A stretch of 64,000 bases of DNA. Source: Seminavis robusta. Lineage: Eukaryota; Bacillariophyta; Bacillariophyceae; Naviculales; Naviculaceae. Under the pieces are notes generated by a model. It made no database searches. It was not told the DNA's origin and saw only the letters and a list, made by a program, of their open reading frames with translations. Location of the stretch: assembly GCA_903772945.1 (NCBI GenBank), contig CAICTM010000418.1, positions 1 through 64,000 on the forward strand, in the 5' to 3' direction. Both the position numbers and the translations under genes were made by a program. Shown here piece by piece: positions 10,701 through 21,091 of this stretch. Positions within the stretch are counted from its first letter, which is position 1. Every line of letters starts with the position of its first letter.

Positions 10701-12891
10701 CGGTGTGTTATCATCTACGCCGTCTCCGTCGTTGTCTTTGACTTCGGCGTGTTTCACGCTGCTAGGGAACCAGTATGACGTTGTAAAGGGGAAATAGAAC
10801 GGAAGTGCCTGTCCATAGTCAGGAGCAATGGTGCGATTGAAATACCAAGTGAAGATACCCATAAAAATGCAAGAGAACACCAAGTTGCCATATGCCGAAA
10901 CGAATGTGTATCCTTTGGAGAGAGATGACGAGAGAAAGGTGGTTAGCACACGCCTCTTCAACACATACACCACAATGACGTCCACAGAGAACATATATAT
11001 CCAAACCAACCTGAGGGTGCATCGGTTGTGGCCATGGAGTCCGTGGTTAGCCCGACTCCAATGTTTTCCAGTCTTCCCACTTCCAAGAGAGCATAGGACA
11101 TGGCGGTCACGGGGTGAAGAGACAGCAACGAAATTGTGCCTGTGCTTCCGGTCTCCACATCTGCGGCCAGCGTGAAGAAAAAGCCCGCAAACACAACCAA
11201 CAAGGCAATCAGGACACCTCGTGTGGTCTTGGCAGTGAAGGTACTGCACATCATACTCATGACAACAAAGCCCAAGAAACAGAATTGCCAAAAGATAAAG
11301 AGGAGAAGAAAGTCTGATGCAGGAAACAACGACGCCGAGATCAATGTCACAAAGGTGGCTGTAATGATATGAAACATCCAGAATGACAAGAACCACGACC
11401 AGCCAATTTCCAGGTCTGTGACTCCCATCATTTTGAGGAGCTCTTTCTGGCGTAGTTCCTTTTCCTGGACCACGTAAGAAACCATTGAGGAACACGAATA
11501 TAGGATGCCGAGTGTCATCAGCAATGGCATGAACCCAGCAAGATCTGATAGATTGCGTTGTTTGCGTGCGTTTGCAGGAGACGGGGTGGTTTGTTGAGAT
11601 GATTTATCCGATCCACAACAACGCCAATGCACCACCTCTCAGTTTACGTACCAGCATAGGCTCCATCTTCTTCGTAAGCACGGCTGGGGAAGGGAACATC
11701 TATGTATAGGAAACAAGCAACAACACGCGTGTTAGAAACCCAGCAGACAAATGCAGGAAGAGCAAACACATCCTTGTCATTCATTCATTCATTCAATTCA
11801 GTCCAACAACTTACAATTGACTCCATGTTCTGAAACGAAAAAGCCTGCGTCCTTGGAGTCCGTGTCCACCATGATCCAATCCTGCACCAATCTCTGGGTC
11901 GTGAGGAAACCATTGTAGATGTAGAGACCCGTACAACTTAATTGAAAGTAGCCCTGATCAGGGTTCCCCTGTCCCGGAATGTCGCACACGGTATCTTCAT
12001 TGGCATAGGTAGCAAAGTTGGTTTTGGTGTCGGGTGATGTCTTGGCCCCAGGCTCTGAAGCTCCCACGGGAGAGTTAAAGTTGGTCGAGTTGGCACGGAT
12101 CGAGTATTTGTAATTTTCAGTGTCGTTTCCTTCAAAGACCACGGCCAATCCAATCTTTTCCGACCCCGTGTTGCCATATGTCGAACTTGCCACATACTCG
12201 TTGATGGCAGCGTCACTGTCAAACATTCTCACAAACTTGTAGTCGTCGCCTCCAACAAAATGCGTCAGTTCGGGCTCCATCAACTGGGGGAATCGCTCAT
12301 TGACATACTTTTGGAATTCTAGAGAACGGTTTTGGCCACCGGCATCATTCGCCGTCAAAGGAGCCACTGCCAGAATGGGATATTCACAAAAGTCATAGGC
12401 GTCTTCACCCTCCGTGGTACACTGTCGAGGATCACACCAGACAAAGGGCACCTGCCATTCATATCCATCCACTGGCATTCCCGTAATGGTGAATACTGGT
12501 TCACTCATCGAGCCGTCTCTTTCTTCAACTGTGGTTAGCACACACACTCGCTGGGCCAAAATGGCCGTCACATAGTCGCTAAAGGACAGAATCCTCATGG
12601 TATCGCTATCGGTGCGAACCACGGCGGGAATGAGTTCTCGTTCCAAGGAACTACTCCCCGAATCAAAGGCAGCCTTGATGCCCAGCAAAATGGCGGCAAA
12701 ACCAATTGGCAACGCCAAGTCCAAAATCTGCAAAACACATCATGATGGAAATCAGAGGTTAGTATGATATGGAAGAAACAACCACATGGGTATACACACA
12801 GAATCTTGCTTACAGTGGCGACAAAGTTTCGCTGTCGGTACAAGACATTGCGGCGCATGAGCGCCGCAAAGGGAGCCGAACAGCACAGCAT
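4745..12891 (-). CDS. Full-length ABC transporter, subfamily A (ABCA), 26 exons
   Basis: A lipid-transporter-type ABCA of about 2012 aa assembled by GT-AG splicing with phase kept throughout. Exons: 12814-12891, 11815-12727, 11652-11699, 11011-11544, 10541-10912, 10157-10462, 10025-10079, 9928-9948, 9779-9859, 9666-9694, 8979-9584, 8319-8869, 8003-8239, 7767-7927, 7648-7671, 7442-7581, 7155-7358, 6542-7075, 6322-6459, 6193-6248, 5965-6122, 5747-5894, 5641-5659, 5476-5544, 5152-5390, 4745-5062. Layout: TM1 near residue 30, large exofacial loop to about 330, TMD1, NBD1 (Walker A GHNGAGKTT near 645, signature LSGGMKRKLS, Walker B FLDEPTSGMDP), TMD2 from about 1050, NBD2 (GINGAGKTT near 1628, signature [21 protein letters not shown]). 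ABCA hallmarks [14 protein letters not shown] and [10 protein letters not shown] precede TM segments. Four exons are only 19-29 nt. Substrate unknown; membrane lipid is likely from the family. Confidence 0.93.
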
Positions 12892-13433
12892 GTTGTTCTT
12901 GTTCTGATAATGGAGTTCTGATCACTGTAGATGCAACAGATGGTGTGTACTATTGGCTGTCGCTCGATTTCTTTTTATGCTCTCTGCTCACAACTTGTGG
13001 TATGGTAGCAGGGAAGATATTGATTGATTCGCCTTTGACCCAACCTCTTGTACCCACGACTCTTTCTAGGCAGATCCAAGCAAGATACCAAAACGGTCCG
13101 GGTGCTAATGCAACAAGCGCAACAAAGATTTGCAACTTGGTGGCAGCACTACTCAGAGGAAAGTCAATGTTCTTGTTGGCGCTGCTGTTGTTTTTGCTCA
13201 CTTTTTGCTTGGTGGGACTTACTTGGGAAAATCTTTCGAGCGTCACGACTTAATTAAAAAGAGCGAAAGTGTGCGTCACTTGGCATGTGTGTGACGTTTT
13301 TCCCAACTGTGACCGCCCCTCTCGTGACAACGTACCAGGTACCCATAGCCTTATGGACGAACCCCATATCCAACTTTTAAAAGTCCCTCTGGAGCTGTGC
13401 AATCAGGACTTTGCTGCCGTGTGCTAGCTCTAG
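12892..13433. other. Intergenic upstream of ABCA gene
   Basis: About 540 bp between the ABCA start and the copia fossil. A 102-codon plus-strand frame (12945-13253) has hydrophobic stretches but no family signal and lies in the expected ABCA promoter, so I do not call it a gene. Confidence 0.4.
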
Positions 13434-14960
13434 CTAGTGTGGTGTACGGCGAAACAGTTTCTGCCAAGGTATCGGATGGCAGAGCACCGAGGATGGGAAC
13501 AGTGAACCGGACTCCAAACGGGGCAGACTGGAACGTTCAATTGGAATTTCAGTTGGCACGCTAGCATCGTTGGTTAAGTCTATCTCATCATCGTCGTCTA
13601 CGCCCAGGTGCATGGTCTCCCTAACCATCTTCCAAGCCTCTCATTTCCACCAACTGCTTTTCCAGGGAACTTGTGGGTAGGTTCATGGTACAAATCTACC
13701 TCCCAGAACTTGAACTTGATGAGGTTGGAGATGCCTGGGGTCTGGCCAGTAAGTTTTTCAATGGGTGTCCTCCATTCCAGACATTCCTTTGCAGTGTTTC
13801 TGTCTAAATCTGCAGCGTGTTGAATGGCCTTTGCCCAGGCTTGGGGTGCGCAACCCGTTGTGATCATCATCTTGGTTACACTCCCCTTGCACACCCCAAT
13901 TCCGAATTCAGCACGGTTCTGGGAGGGCTTGAATGGCTGGGTGAATTTATCTTTGCACCAGTACCGCCGCATGTAGTCTTTATTGATGGAAGATCCGAAA
14001 CACACATGGGTTATACTGTGCGGTCTGTTACGACAACATACACAGTGGAATCCCACCAGATAGACTTACCACCGGCACTAGTGTTCCCCTCCGAGGCAAA
14101 ATCATATTCCTCGTCGGATGCGGGAGAATCCTGTTCGGGAGCTGGCCCTTTCCTAGGGCATCTGTGATGATGCTAGTGTCAGTCTCAGATCCACCACTGT
14201 AGTAGAAGCTGATTCAGTCCCAACATCCACTATGGGATTGACTGCTACAGAAGATAAAGGATTCCCACTGAAGGCACCTGATCCAGGAGGAGCAATGTGC
14301 AGGTTTGAACCAAAGAAGAAACTAGATAGCCAACCTAATCTCACAATTCAAATCTAAGCAAAGTTGTAAACCAAACTACTTTCTACTAACTGGCAGTCGC
14401 AATATAACGCAACCATTCCTCATGACTTTGTCCATCATCAACAGTGGACTCAGAGATGCCTGAAGGCAGACTTTGGAAGGTGGTGTCTGGCCTTGAATTC
14501 ACGTCTTCTGCCATTTGTAGGCTATCTTCAACTTCCTCCTTGCACTGTATCAGTTTGTGCCTGATGTCTTGTTCCATGGATGGAACATGTATTATACAGG
14601 AGTCCTGTCTAATACATGTAGAATTATTAGTAAATGCATAAGAAGAATCTTGCAAGATGTCAAGTAGCTTGAGTTGGTTCTGCAATTCAGCCTCAAACCA
14701 GGCCATGGTCTTATTGCTCTTGGCCCAGTAGGAGCAGTCATCCACAAAGCTGCTACACAGAAGGGCATTAGGTCCCAAAAAGCAGCAAGGATCCTTTTTG
14801 CATGGAGTGAGTTCCATGTGCAGGAGAATGTCACGGTAGCACCGTTGGTAAAGCTGCTTGGGGCTGGTGCATAGTCCGTACACGCCTCGTGCTCTAACGG
14901 TACAGGTGAACGTTGGCAATGACGGCATTGAACAACGTGTCGTCTAGCTAGTAGAGATAT
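13434..14960 (-). mobile_element. Ty1/copia retrotransposon fossil, integrase and reverse transcriptase parts
   Basis: Two copia Pol pieces are recognisable on the minus strand. One, about 13598-14056, is the integrase core end and linker (TGCAPQAWAKAIQHAADL; a GNERLGRWLG-like tail). The other, about 14386-14928, is reverse transcriptase (LCTSPKQLYQRCYRDILLHM, then the catalytic-region word VDDCSYWAKS). The fossil is broken in several places and no LTR is delimited. On the minus strand the RT piece lies 5' of the integrase piece, the reverse of copia order, so this is a rearranged or composite remnant. Age cannot be dated from one copy. Confidence 0.82.
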
Positions 14961-15468
14961 AGTGAGCGACCGAGTTCGCGGAGTTGGAACAGGTGAATTC
15001 AATTCAAGATGACAGTTGCTTCCAAGCGGGCTCGCTAGCTATAGATAACGGACACCAGAGTCCAGCGAGTGACTGGTCTCGGTATCGTACAGGACGGTAT
15101 GATACGTCGAGACGAAAGCCAAGCTACGCTGCGTTGGTCTACAATCGATCTTTCGCGTACTCGGCCAAACAATAACCATGAAAGATTTTGAGTGTTTGAA
15201 CATTATGCGTCTATGTTACAAGATACGTGTGCACCGCGGTCTCGCCCGTTCAACGACGGTTTCATTGCATGAAGCGTCCCTCGCGTCCTCTCTCTCGCCA
15301 GTACCTAACCTTTTTGTCCATTATTTCCGACCCCCAAAACGATGAGTAATGATGAACTGACTGACTGTCTTTCGGCGAGGACGATCATCCACGGGGCAAC
15401 GTTTGTTTTTGTTGTTTTTGTTTGTGAATTGATGAATGAATGAATGGAATGTTATGCAAATGCAAGCC
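14961..15468. other. Intergenic
   Basis: About 500 bp between the copia fossil and the glycosyltransferase-like gene. I see no gene. A short tract rich in GTTTTTGTT and GAATGAATG lies near 15405-15450. Confidence 0.4.
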
Positions 15469-16905
15469 TTATTGATCAATGGAACCGGTCGGACAATGCA
15501 GTTGGTATACAGCATACCGGAGTTTACTCTTGACACACGGCCGGCCTAGAATCTTTTCAATCAACTTTTGTCGCGCAATTCGTTTCATCCCTCGCGTCGT
15601 TCCCGCCATGGTAATACAATCATTCATCCAAACCGATTGATCGGCGCGGACTCGCATGACACAAATATCGGGATTTTCCGTCATGGGAATTCCCGTCTTT
15701 TCAATGGCGGTAAAAATGGCACTTTCCAGGAATCGTTCACTGTGCATACCCCATCCGGGTTCGTAATTGTGTACGTGATCATCGAGTCGCGAGAATCGTT
15801 CCGTGGCCCAAATCTTGACGGCATCGTAGGGTCCATAAAAGAGTCGATCGTTGACGGGGTATTTGGCAAATCCCGGACTGACGGCGTATTTGTTTTGTCG
15901 ATCGACGGATCCCTTGTCGGTTTTGAAAATGTCGACGGGGAGTGCGTAGAGTACATCGAGACGCATCATGGCGACGCGATCGTATTTGGGTTGTCCCGTG
16001 AGACGAGTGTATTCCTCCATGGCTTCCCAGACAGACTGAATGCTGTGCCTATAAAACAAGAAAGATAGGTAGGGTTAGATGAATGAATAGAGAATCAATC
16101 GAGTATGAGTAGATCAAGTGATGAGAGATGAGTCTTACCATTGCTTGACGATATTGTCCAATGATTCTGGGTAGTGATATGTCTTTGCCTTCCATGGATA
16201 GTATAGGTAGTTTCCATCGGATGCCGTGGTAGTTCTGTACTTTTCTACCAGTTTCCCCCGCTTTTCCCAGAATTCCTCTTCGGTATCCTTGACAAAAATG
16301 ACGGCAGGATGTCGATTGGGAGTGCTCTTGGCATTCTTGGCCGCATTGAGTATTCTCTGTTTCATGAGTAGCACTTCATCTGGATTGATGGTCCCTCCTT
16401 GTCCCGCCCGACCACTGGATTCTTCTTCTCGATGATAGTAATGAATGAAATAGTCGCATCCAAACCGGGCATTTCGTCGAAAGACATTGCGTGTCATGGA
16501 CGGCAGTACCATACTCTCAAACGATCGCGGCAGTCCAAAGAAATTGATAGCACATCGACTCGTCTTGGGAACTTGCAGTGCCATGTTATCTTCCAAGGCT
16601 TCATTTTCTTCTACAAATTCAAACGTCCCATCCACTTCACTACTCGCATTGGCAATCGTAGATATATTCCGTGTGGCTACCCAAATAAAGAACATGTAAA
16701 TAAACATCATGAGCAAAGCCCCATTGACCCAATAGCGTCGTTTCCGAGCATGATACGCCACATGATGTCTCATGGCTGTGGCGCGTTGCTTGATCAGCAT
16801 TGACCCGTCGAGTTTCTCTTGGGATACAACAGGCGAGCAGTCCGAGAAAATCAACGTCGTCGTCGTCGTCAGCAGTTTGGCAAGGTCCACCAGCACGTCG
16901 GCCAT
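15469..16905 (-). CDS. Type II membrane protein, glycosyltransferase-like
   Basis: Two exons, 16139-16905 and 15469-16048, join in phase (AATG|GTAAG, TTATAG|GCAC) to give 448 aa. The start sits in ACCATGG. One hydrophobic span near residues 60-80 (LLMMFIYMFFIWVA), preceded by a basic stretch, fits a signal anchor with a lumenal C-terminal part. The lumenal part begins CAINFFGLPRSFE and contains an RLDVLY motif, NDRLFYGPYDAVKIWA and GWGMHSERFLE. This order of RxD, ND and HSE motifs recalls Golgi or algal glycosyltransferases that use a nucleotide sugar. The gene structure is well supported; the enzymatic role is inferred from these motifs only. Confidence 0.75.
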
Positions 16906-18242
16906 GGTACAGTATTTATTGTATTTTGCAGTTATTCTTCTACCGATTGCTTCTTTTCAATTGATGGATGGATAGTGGCTCTTTTGTTCTGACAGGATAG
17001 CAGAGACGAGAGAGCGCTAGTAGCTATTGATGGATGACAGTGCAAGAGGTGATAGAAGACTAGCTAGGGTACAGTACGTGGGTATCTAGACTGTCTGTAG
17101 TAGAGTGCAAGAACAAGAGTTGTCCTTGGCAGAATAGAAGAAGAAAAGTGTGAAGACAGACAGCACCAATGACTAGCCATCAGCAATTGCAGAATTACTG
17201 TTATTATCTCCGCGAAACCATGTGGATCGTTTTTTACTGTTATCTCATGAAACAGTGACGGGCGAACGATTTCGTCTAATCACACAATGCCTTTTGGGGA
17301 ACATTCGTCCAACCGACTGGGTGTGGCTCGCTGCAACGGACTGTTTTCCATAGTCCACTTTGGGCCATAGTAATTGTGTTCCGGATCCATCACAAGGACT
17401 CACAGTTGATCCATTCATTCGGAAATTGAGAAAGCATGACTCAAGTTGTCAAGCAAATCCAAAGCCGCAAATCCAAGTTTGACTGGATGGAGGATCAGGA
17501 GGCAACAGGATGCTTCCTGTAGCCGGAAACATTCAGTGTGCTTCAATCCATCCACTTGCTTGGTGGGGTACCGTATCCAGCAAGTATCGGCATGTGTTGG
17601 CAGGTGGGGTGCGGTATTGAAGTACTTCTTTTGAGCTATTCGTAGCTAACTTGCTTGGGAATCAATCTACCTACTGTAGATTGTGCAACGAGCAAGACTC
17701 GACTCCTATCAAACCCCTCTTGAAGCAAAACAATACTGGTACCATGGTATTAGATAGTAGAAACTCTGCAAAATAGCAAAGGATGGAGTGACAGTCGTTA
17801 GAATCTAGTCTGGTGCGGTTGCGAAGGTGCGGATCCAATTGCTTTGTCAGCACAGGACCGCTGCGGCTCTAATAACTAACTGTTTTCCTGAATGTTTACC
17901 TTGTTAAAAAGAGACTACGAATGGTTTCAGAATGCACGACAGCTAGCTTCAGCTGCCAGAAACAGGGCAACAGGGCACATTAGAAGCGTGGGAGTCGATG
18001 GATCACTTACTTAATCAGGTGAAGTGTGACCGGATCTTTCCAGAAAGCCGAGACCCGCTTAATTAATTATGTCGTGGTTCAAGCTGGTTACTTGTTACTG
18101 GCAACTCACTTGCTTCTTCGCCTCACCCTCTCCGCTCTTCGCGTCCTTCTTCTCACAATACAGCCTCAAAGGACAGCAATAACGACGACAACACAAACTA
18201 AATACAAACCTCATCAAATCCAACAAAAACAACAACGAAACA
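16906..18242. other. Intergenic, divergent promoter region
   Basis: About 1.3 kb between two divergently transcribed genes. No coding signal, RNA gene or clear repeat is visible. Tracts just before 18243 are rich in CAA and AAC (ACAAAAACAACAACGAAACA), as in a 5' leader. Confidence 0.4.
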
Positions 18243-18599
18243 ATGGCAACCTTCACCGGAATGAACAACCTGAAAACTCAAACCGATGAGCTCTTCTGTC
18301 TGGATTGCAGCAACTCCTCCACCAAGAGTACGGACAGCGTCGGTTCCATCAGCAGCAGCAGTAGAGATCATAGACTCAAACCTTGCTGTGGCCAAATCGC
18401 GGATTCCTTTAGTGAAAGTATGGAGATGGACATCTTCAGCGTCCGCCATGAAGATCAAGTACTCCCCTGTGGCCACATTGGATGCAATTATTATAGAGGG
18501 AACTGCATCGTGTGTGATAAAGAAGCCGAGAGCAAAGAAGAATGGGGAAAAATGCTGACTCAATTTGCTAAAGGAAACCGCTACGCTGCCAGACGATAG
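18243..18599 (+). CDS. Small cysteine-rich protein, 118 aa
   Basis: A single-exon 118-aa frame starting MATFTGMNN, preceded by an A/C-rich leader. Cysteines fall in pairs that could bind zinc: FCLDC, KPCCGQ, and the cluster CGHIGCNYYRGNCIVC near residues 76-91. The last looks like half of a RING or B-box finger but is too short for a full one. No signal peptide or membrane span is present. Function is unknown, and a frame this short could be spurious, though the Cys/His spacing and leader support it. Confidence 0.5.
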   Translation: MATFTGMNNLKTQTDELFCLDCSNSSTKSTDSVGSISSSSRDHRLKPCCGQIADSFSESMEMDIFSVRHEDQVLPCGHIGCNYYRGNCIVCDKEAESKEEWGKMLTQFAKGNRYAARR

Positions 18600-18942
18600 A
18601 CTAAATGGTTGACCGACTCGACTCAGTCACTGCACTTGTATAAGAAGTAATTTAAAAGTTAACAAAAATTGAACTCTGTAGAGACACAATATTATGTCAA
18701 ACCTCTCAAGCTGTTGCCTAGACTATCCAAAAAAGTTGTACCTGGTATGTAGTCTGGAACCAGGTACGTCTGACACGCTGCTATAAGGGCGCCATGAACT
18801 CAACACGAGCCAGCTTCAGCGACGTCTTACATGCCTCCTGCCTCCGTTCAGTTTATTAAGTAAGTGTACACAAGACCATGTGAGAATAATGTGAAGGCCT
18901 TACTATTAGCTAGTTATGTCCAGTACAATTTCGGGCAGTCTT
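18600..18942. other. Intergenic, convergent
   Basis: 343 bp between convergent gene ends. A 10-bp word CCTGGTATGT/CCAGGTACGT forms a loose inverted pair near 18740-18768. Nothing else is seen. Confidence 0.35.
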
Positions 18943-20151
18943 CTACTGACTCAAGACTTGGAGCATCGTTTTGGCGTCGATTTCCCTGTCAAGACCTTTA
19001 GCGTCACGGAGAGCAGAGCGCAAGGACCACCAGACCACAATGGATCTGGCCATGGATTCACCTACGCAGTCAACAAGCCTACGCCAATGGATGCTATGGG
19101 GGACCATTTTTGGAGCGTACGTGGTCAAAACGAGGATCTTTCCAATGGCCTTGTTCGTCTCGCTCAAGTATCTCATGGAATCCAACTTGTCTTGCAAAGC
19201 AGTGTCTACCCAATCGACGACACTCTCAGCAGAGGAAAAGCGGTGAGAGGGCGGCCTTGTGGAGGGATACTCCAAGAAGTTGAGTAGTCTCTTCGACATG
19301 ATGCTTCGCTTGATAAGGGTCTCTTTCCGGAAAGTAGACTCCCAGTCACACATGCGCGCCAACGCAATGGCACGTTCATGGCCTGACAACAGAACGCCGA
19401 CAAGGTTTTGAGGTAAAGGTGAAAACGACGCAACGACTTCCTCAGCGTGGAGAGATGTAGTCATGCCAGCTTCGTATTTGGTCCGGTTGGTGCATCCCGT
19501 GCGAGCCAAAAAGAAGGAGGTCAACCTATTGGCGAAACCGCCTCCTGCAGGCGCCTGCCCCGAGAACAGCTCAGGGTGCACTTCCTCACCAAGGAGGGCG
19601 TTTGAAACACGGTTCAAGTGGGTGAAGAGAACAATCACAAGGGCTGCTTCTGCCCTGGCCATTTCCGTGTGACTGCTTACCCGCTCACCGTTCCTTGATT
19701 CAGATTTCCCACTTCTACTGCTTTCGGTACAAGTATTAGAGGAAGCCACCGTGGACGAGTCGTCGTCCGCCTTCAGGTTTACCATCGCCCTCAAGAGATT
19801 CCCGGCATGGGCCATGGCTCTGATATGGACGTTTCGCTCCTTCTTGGCGACCTGGCTGGACAGCCTTGTCGGTGGGTCTTTCAACGCTTCCTTTTGGTCG
19901 ACGGAGAGCGGGTGGCCAGTTTGATCGACGACAAGTGTCGCGATAGACTCCTTGGTCTCCCTGCTCAATGCAGTCCTGACAAACATGGTTTCATAAATCA
20001 AAGACCAAACCCCAGCAAAGACACAATCGTCGACGCAGTGAACAGTGAGAGGGTTCGTCCCACGAGACATGATAGCGCCTGTGGGGATTGGATATAGCTT
20101 CTGTATGGAGCGGCGAGTTGCCTTGGCCAATTGAGATTCAGAACTTGCCAT
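18943..20151 (-). CDS. AhpD-like (carboxymuconolactone decarboxylase fold) protein
   Basis: A single-exon 402-aa frame. The pattern is that of AhpD-fold proteins: a helical motif VFAGVWSLIYETMFVR, then SRETKESIATLVV, then HAGNLLRAMVNL, then a second half with VIVLFTHLNRVSNALLGE, a very typical AhpD-like sentence, followed by GHERAIALARMCDWES. In active enzymes CxxC occurs where this protein reads THPLS-like residues (TGHPLSVDQ), so the redox cysteines appear to be absent. A Ser-rich insertion (TVASSNTCTESSRSGKS) separates the halves. No targeting peptide is seen. The fold call is by motif memory and is moderate. Confidence 0.6.
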   Translation of the reverse strand: MASSESQLAKATRRSIQKLYPIPTGAIMSRGTNPLTVHCVDDCVFAGVWSLIYETMFVRTALSRETKESIATLVVDQTGHPLSVDQKEALKDPPTRLSSQVAKKERNVHIRAMAHAGNLLRAMVNLKADDDSSTVASSNTCTESSRSGKSESRNGERVSSHTEMARAEAALVIVLFTHLNRVSNALLGEEVHPELFSGQAPAGGGFANRLTSFFLARTGCTNRTKYEAGMTTSLHAEEVVASFSPLPQNLVGVLLSGHERAIALARMCDWESTFRKETLIKRSIMSKRLLNFLEYPSTRPPSHRFSSAESVVDWVDTALQDKLDSMRYLSETNKAIGKILVLTTYAPKMVPHSIHWRRLVDCVGESMARSIVVWWSLRSALRDAKGLDREIDAKTMLQVLSQ

Positions 20152-21091
20152 TTTGATGTCTCGAACAGTGCAGTGATTTTGATGATACCTAGCTAGTTTG
20201 TGCAGATGTCAAAGGAGTTTTGTGAGGGTGAGGAGAAGAGGAGGAGAGAAAAAGACCATCGAAATGGCGCCTTAAATCGCCTGGCAACTATAGCTAGCTC
20301 TAGGTAAGCATAGAAATAGGCCTTGGACGACTTGGGAACTATCTGTTATTGCGACTGCCACGACAGCTAGCGTATTGCTCCCTTCGGTGCTACGAGTACT
20401 CATAACGGAGGGAAGAAGAGACAGGCTTTGCCTGCCGGTATGTACTAGTAGGTGCTTACTTTGATCTGAACGCGGTGCGGTGAGAGTGCTAATACGGATC
20501 TACGGTGAGAGTGCAATCCGAAGGAAGGCTGTAGTAGTGGCCACCTTCAACGCATTTTTGGAGAGGCCCAACTTGTTTTATGTCTTGGGATCCAGTCTTA
20601 CCGTAGAGCAGAGACCCCTCAGCTCGCACACTTTCGCTGTACATCGTACTAAGGTTGATAGTTAGGAACGAGCAGCAGTACCAGGTACGACCAAGCAGAT
20701 GGAGGCAAATCCATTCTCCTCCCTTCGCCTCTCTCAAAAGAGGATTTCTTCGCTCCTCCTGTACAAAGTATTGCAGAGGTGCGTAAATGCGTGATGGAAA
20801 CAGCTTCGCGGAACGGCTGCAAACCAACTAGCGCAGTTGATCGACGTCAAAGACGACCTGGCCGCCAGCGAGGTGCGGACATACGGCAAGGCCGCAGCAC
20901 ACCACAACCGGCACTTCAAACGAGTCGAGTGACAGTCAAGTCAACCCTGGCCAATCAGAGAGTGGACAGTATTAAAAAATAGCAAGCAGTGCCGGTACCG
21001 GTAGCGTCGCAGGGTGAAAGCTGCAGCTGGTTTTATTGAATGGTACAAATAGTTATCTTCTCTATTTCCATGAGATGCGTCTGGCTAGCCT
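20152..21091. other. Intergenic
   Basis: About 940 bp with no gene I can support. AGCTAGCTCTAG occurs near 20290 and GCCGGTACCGGTAGC near 20991. Confidence 0.4.

Noticed and set aside
12945-13253. 102-codon hydrophobic plus-strand frame
   Set aside because: No family signal, overlapped by an antisense frame of equal size, and located in the ABCA promoter region.
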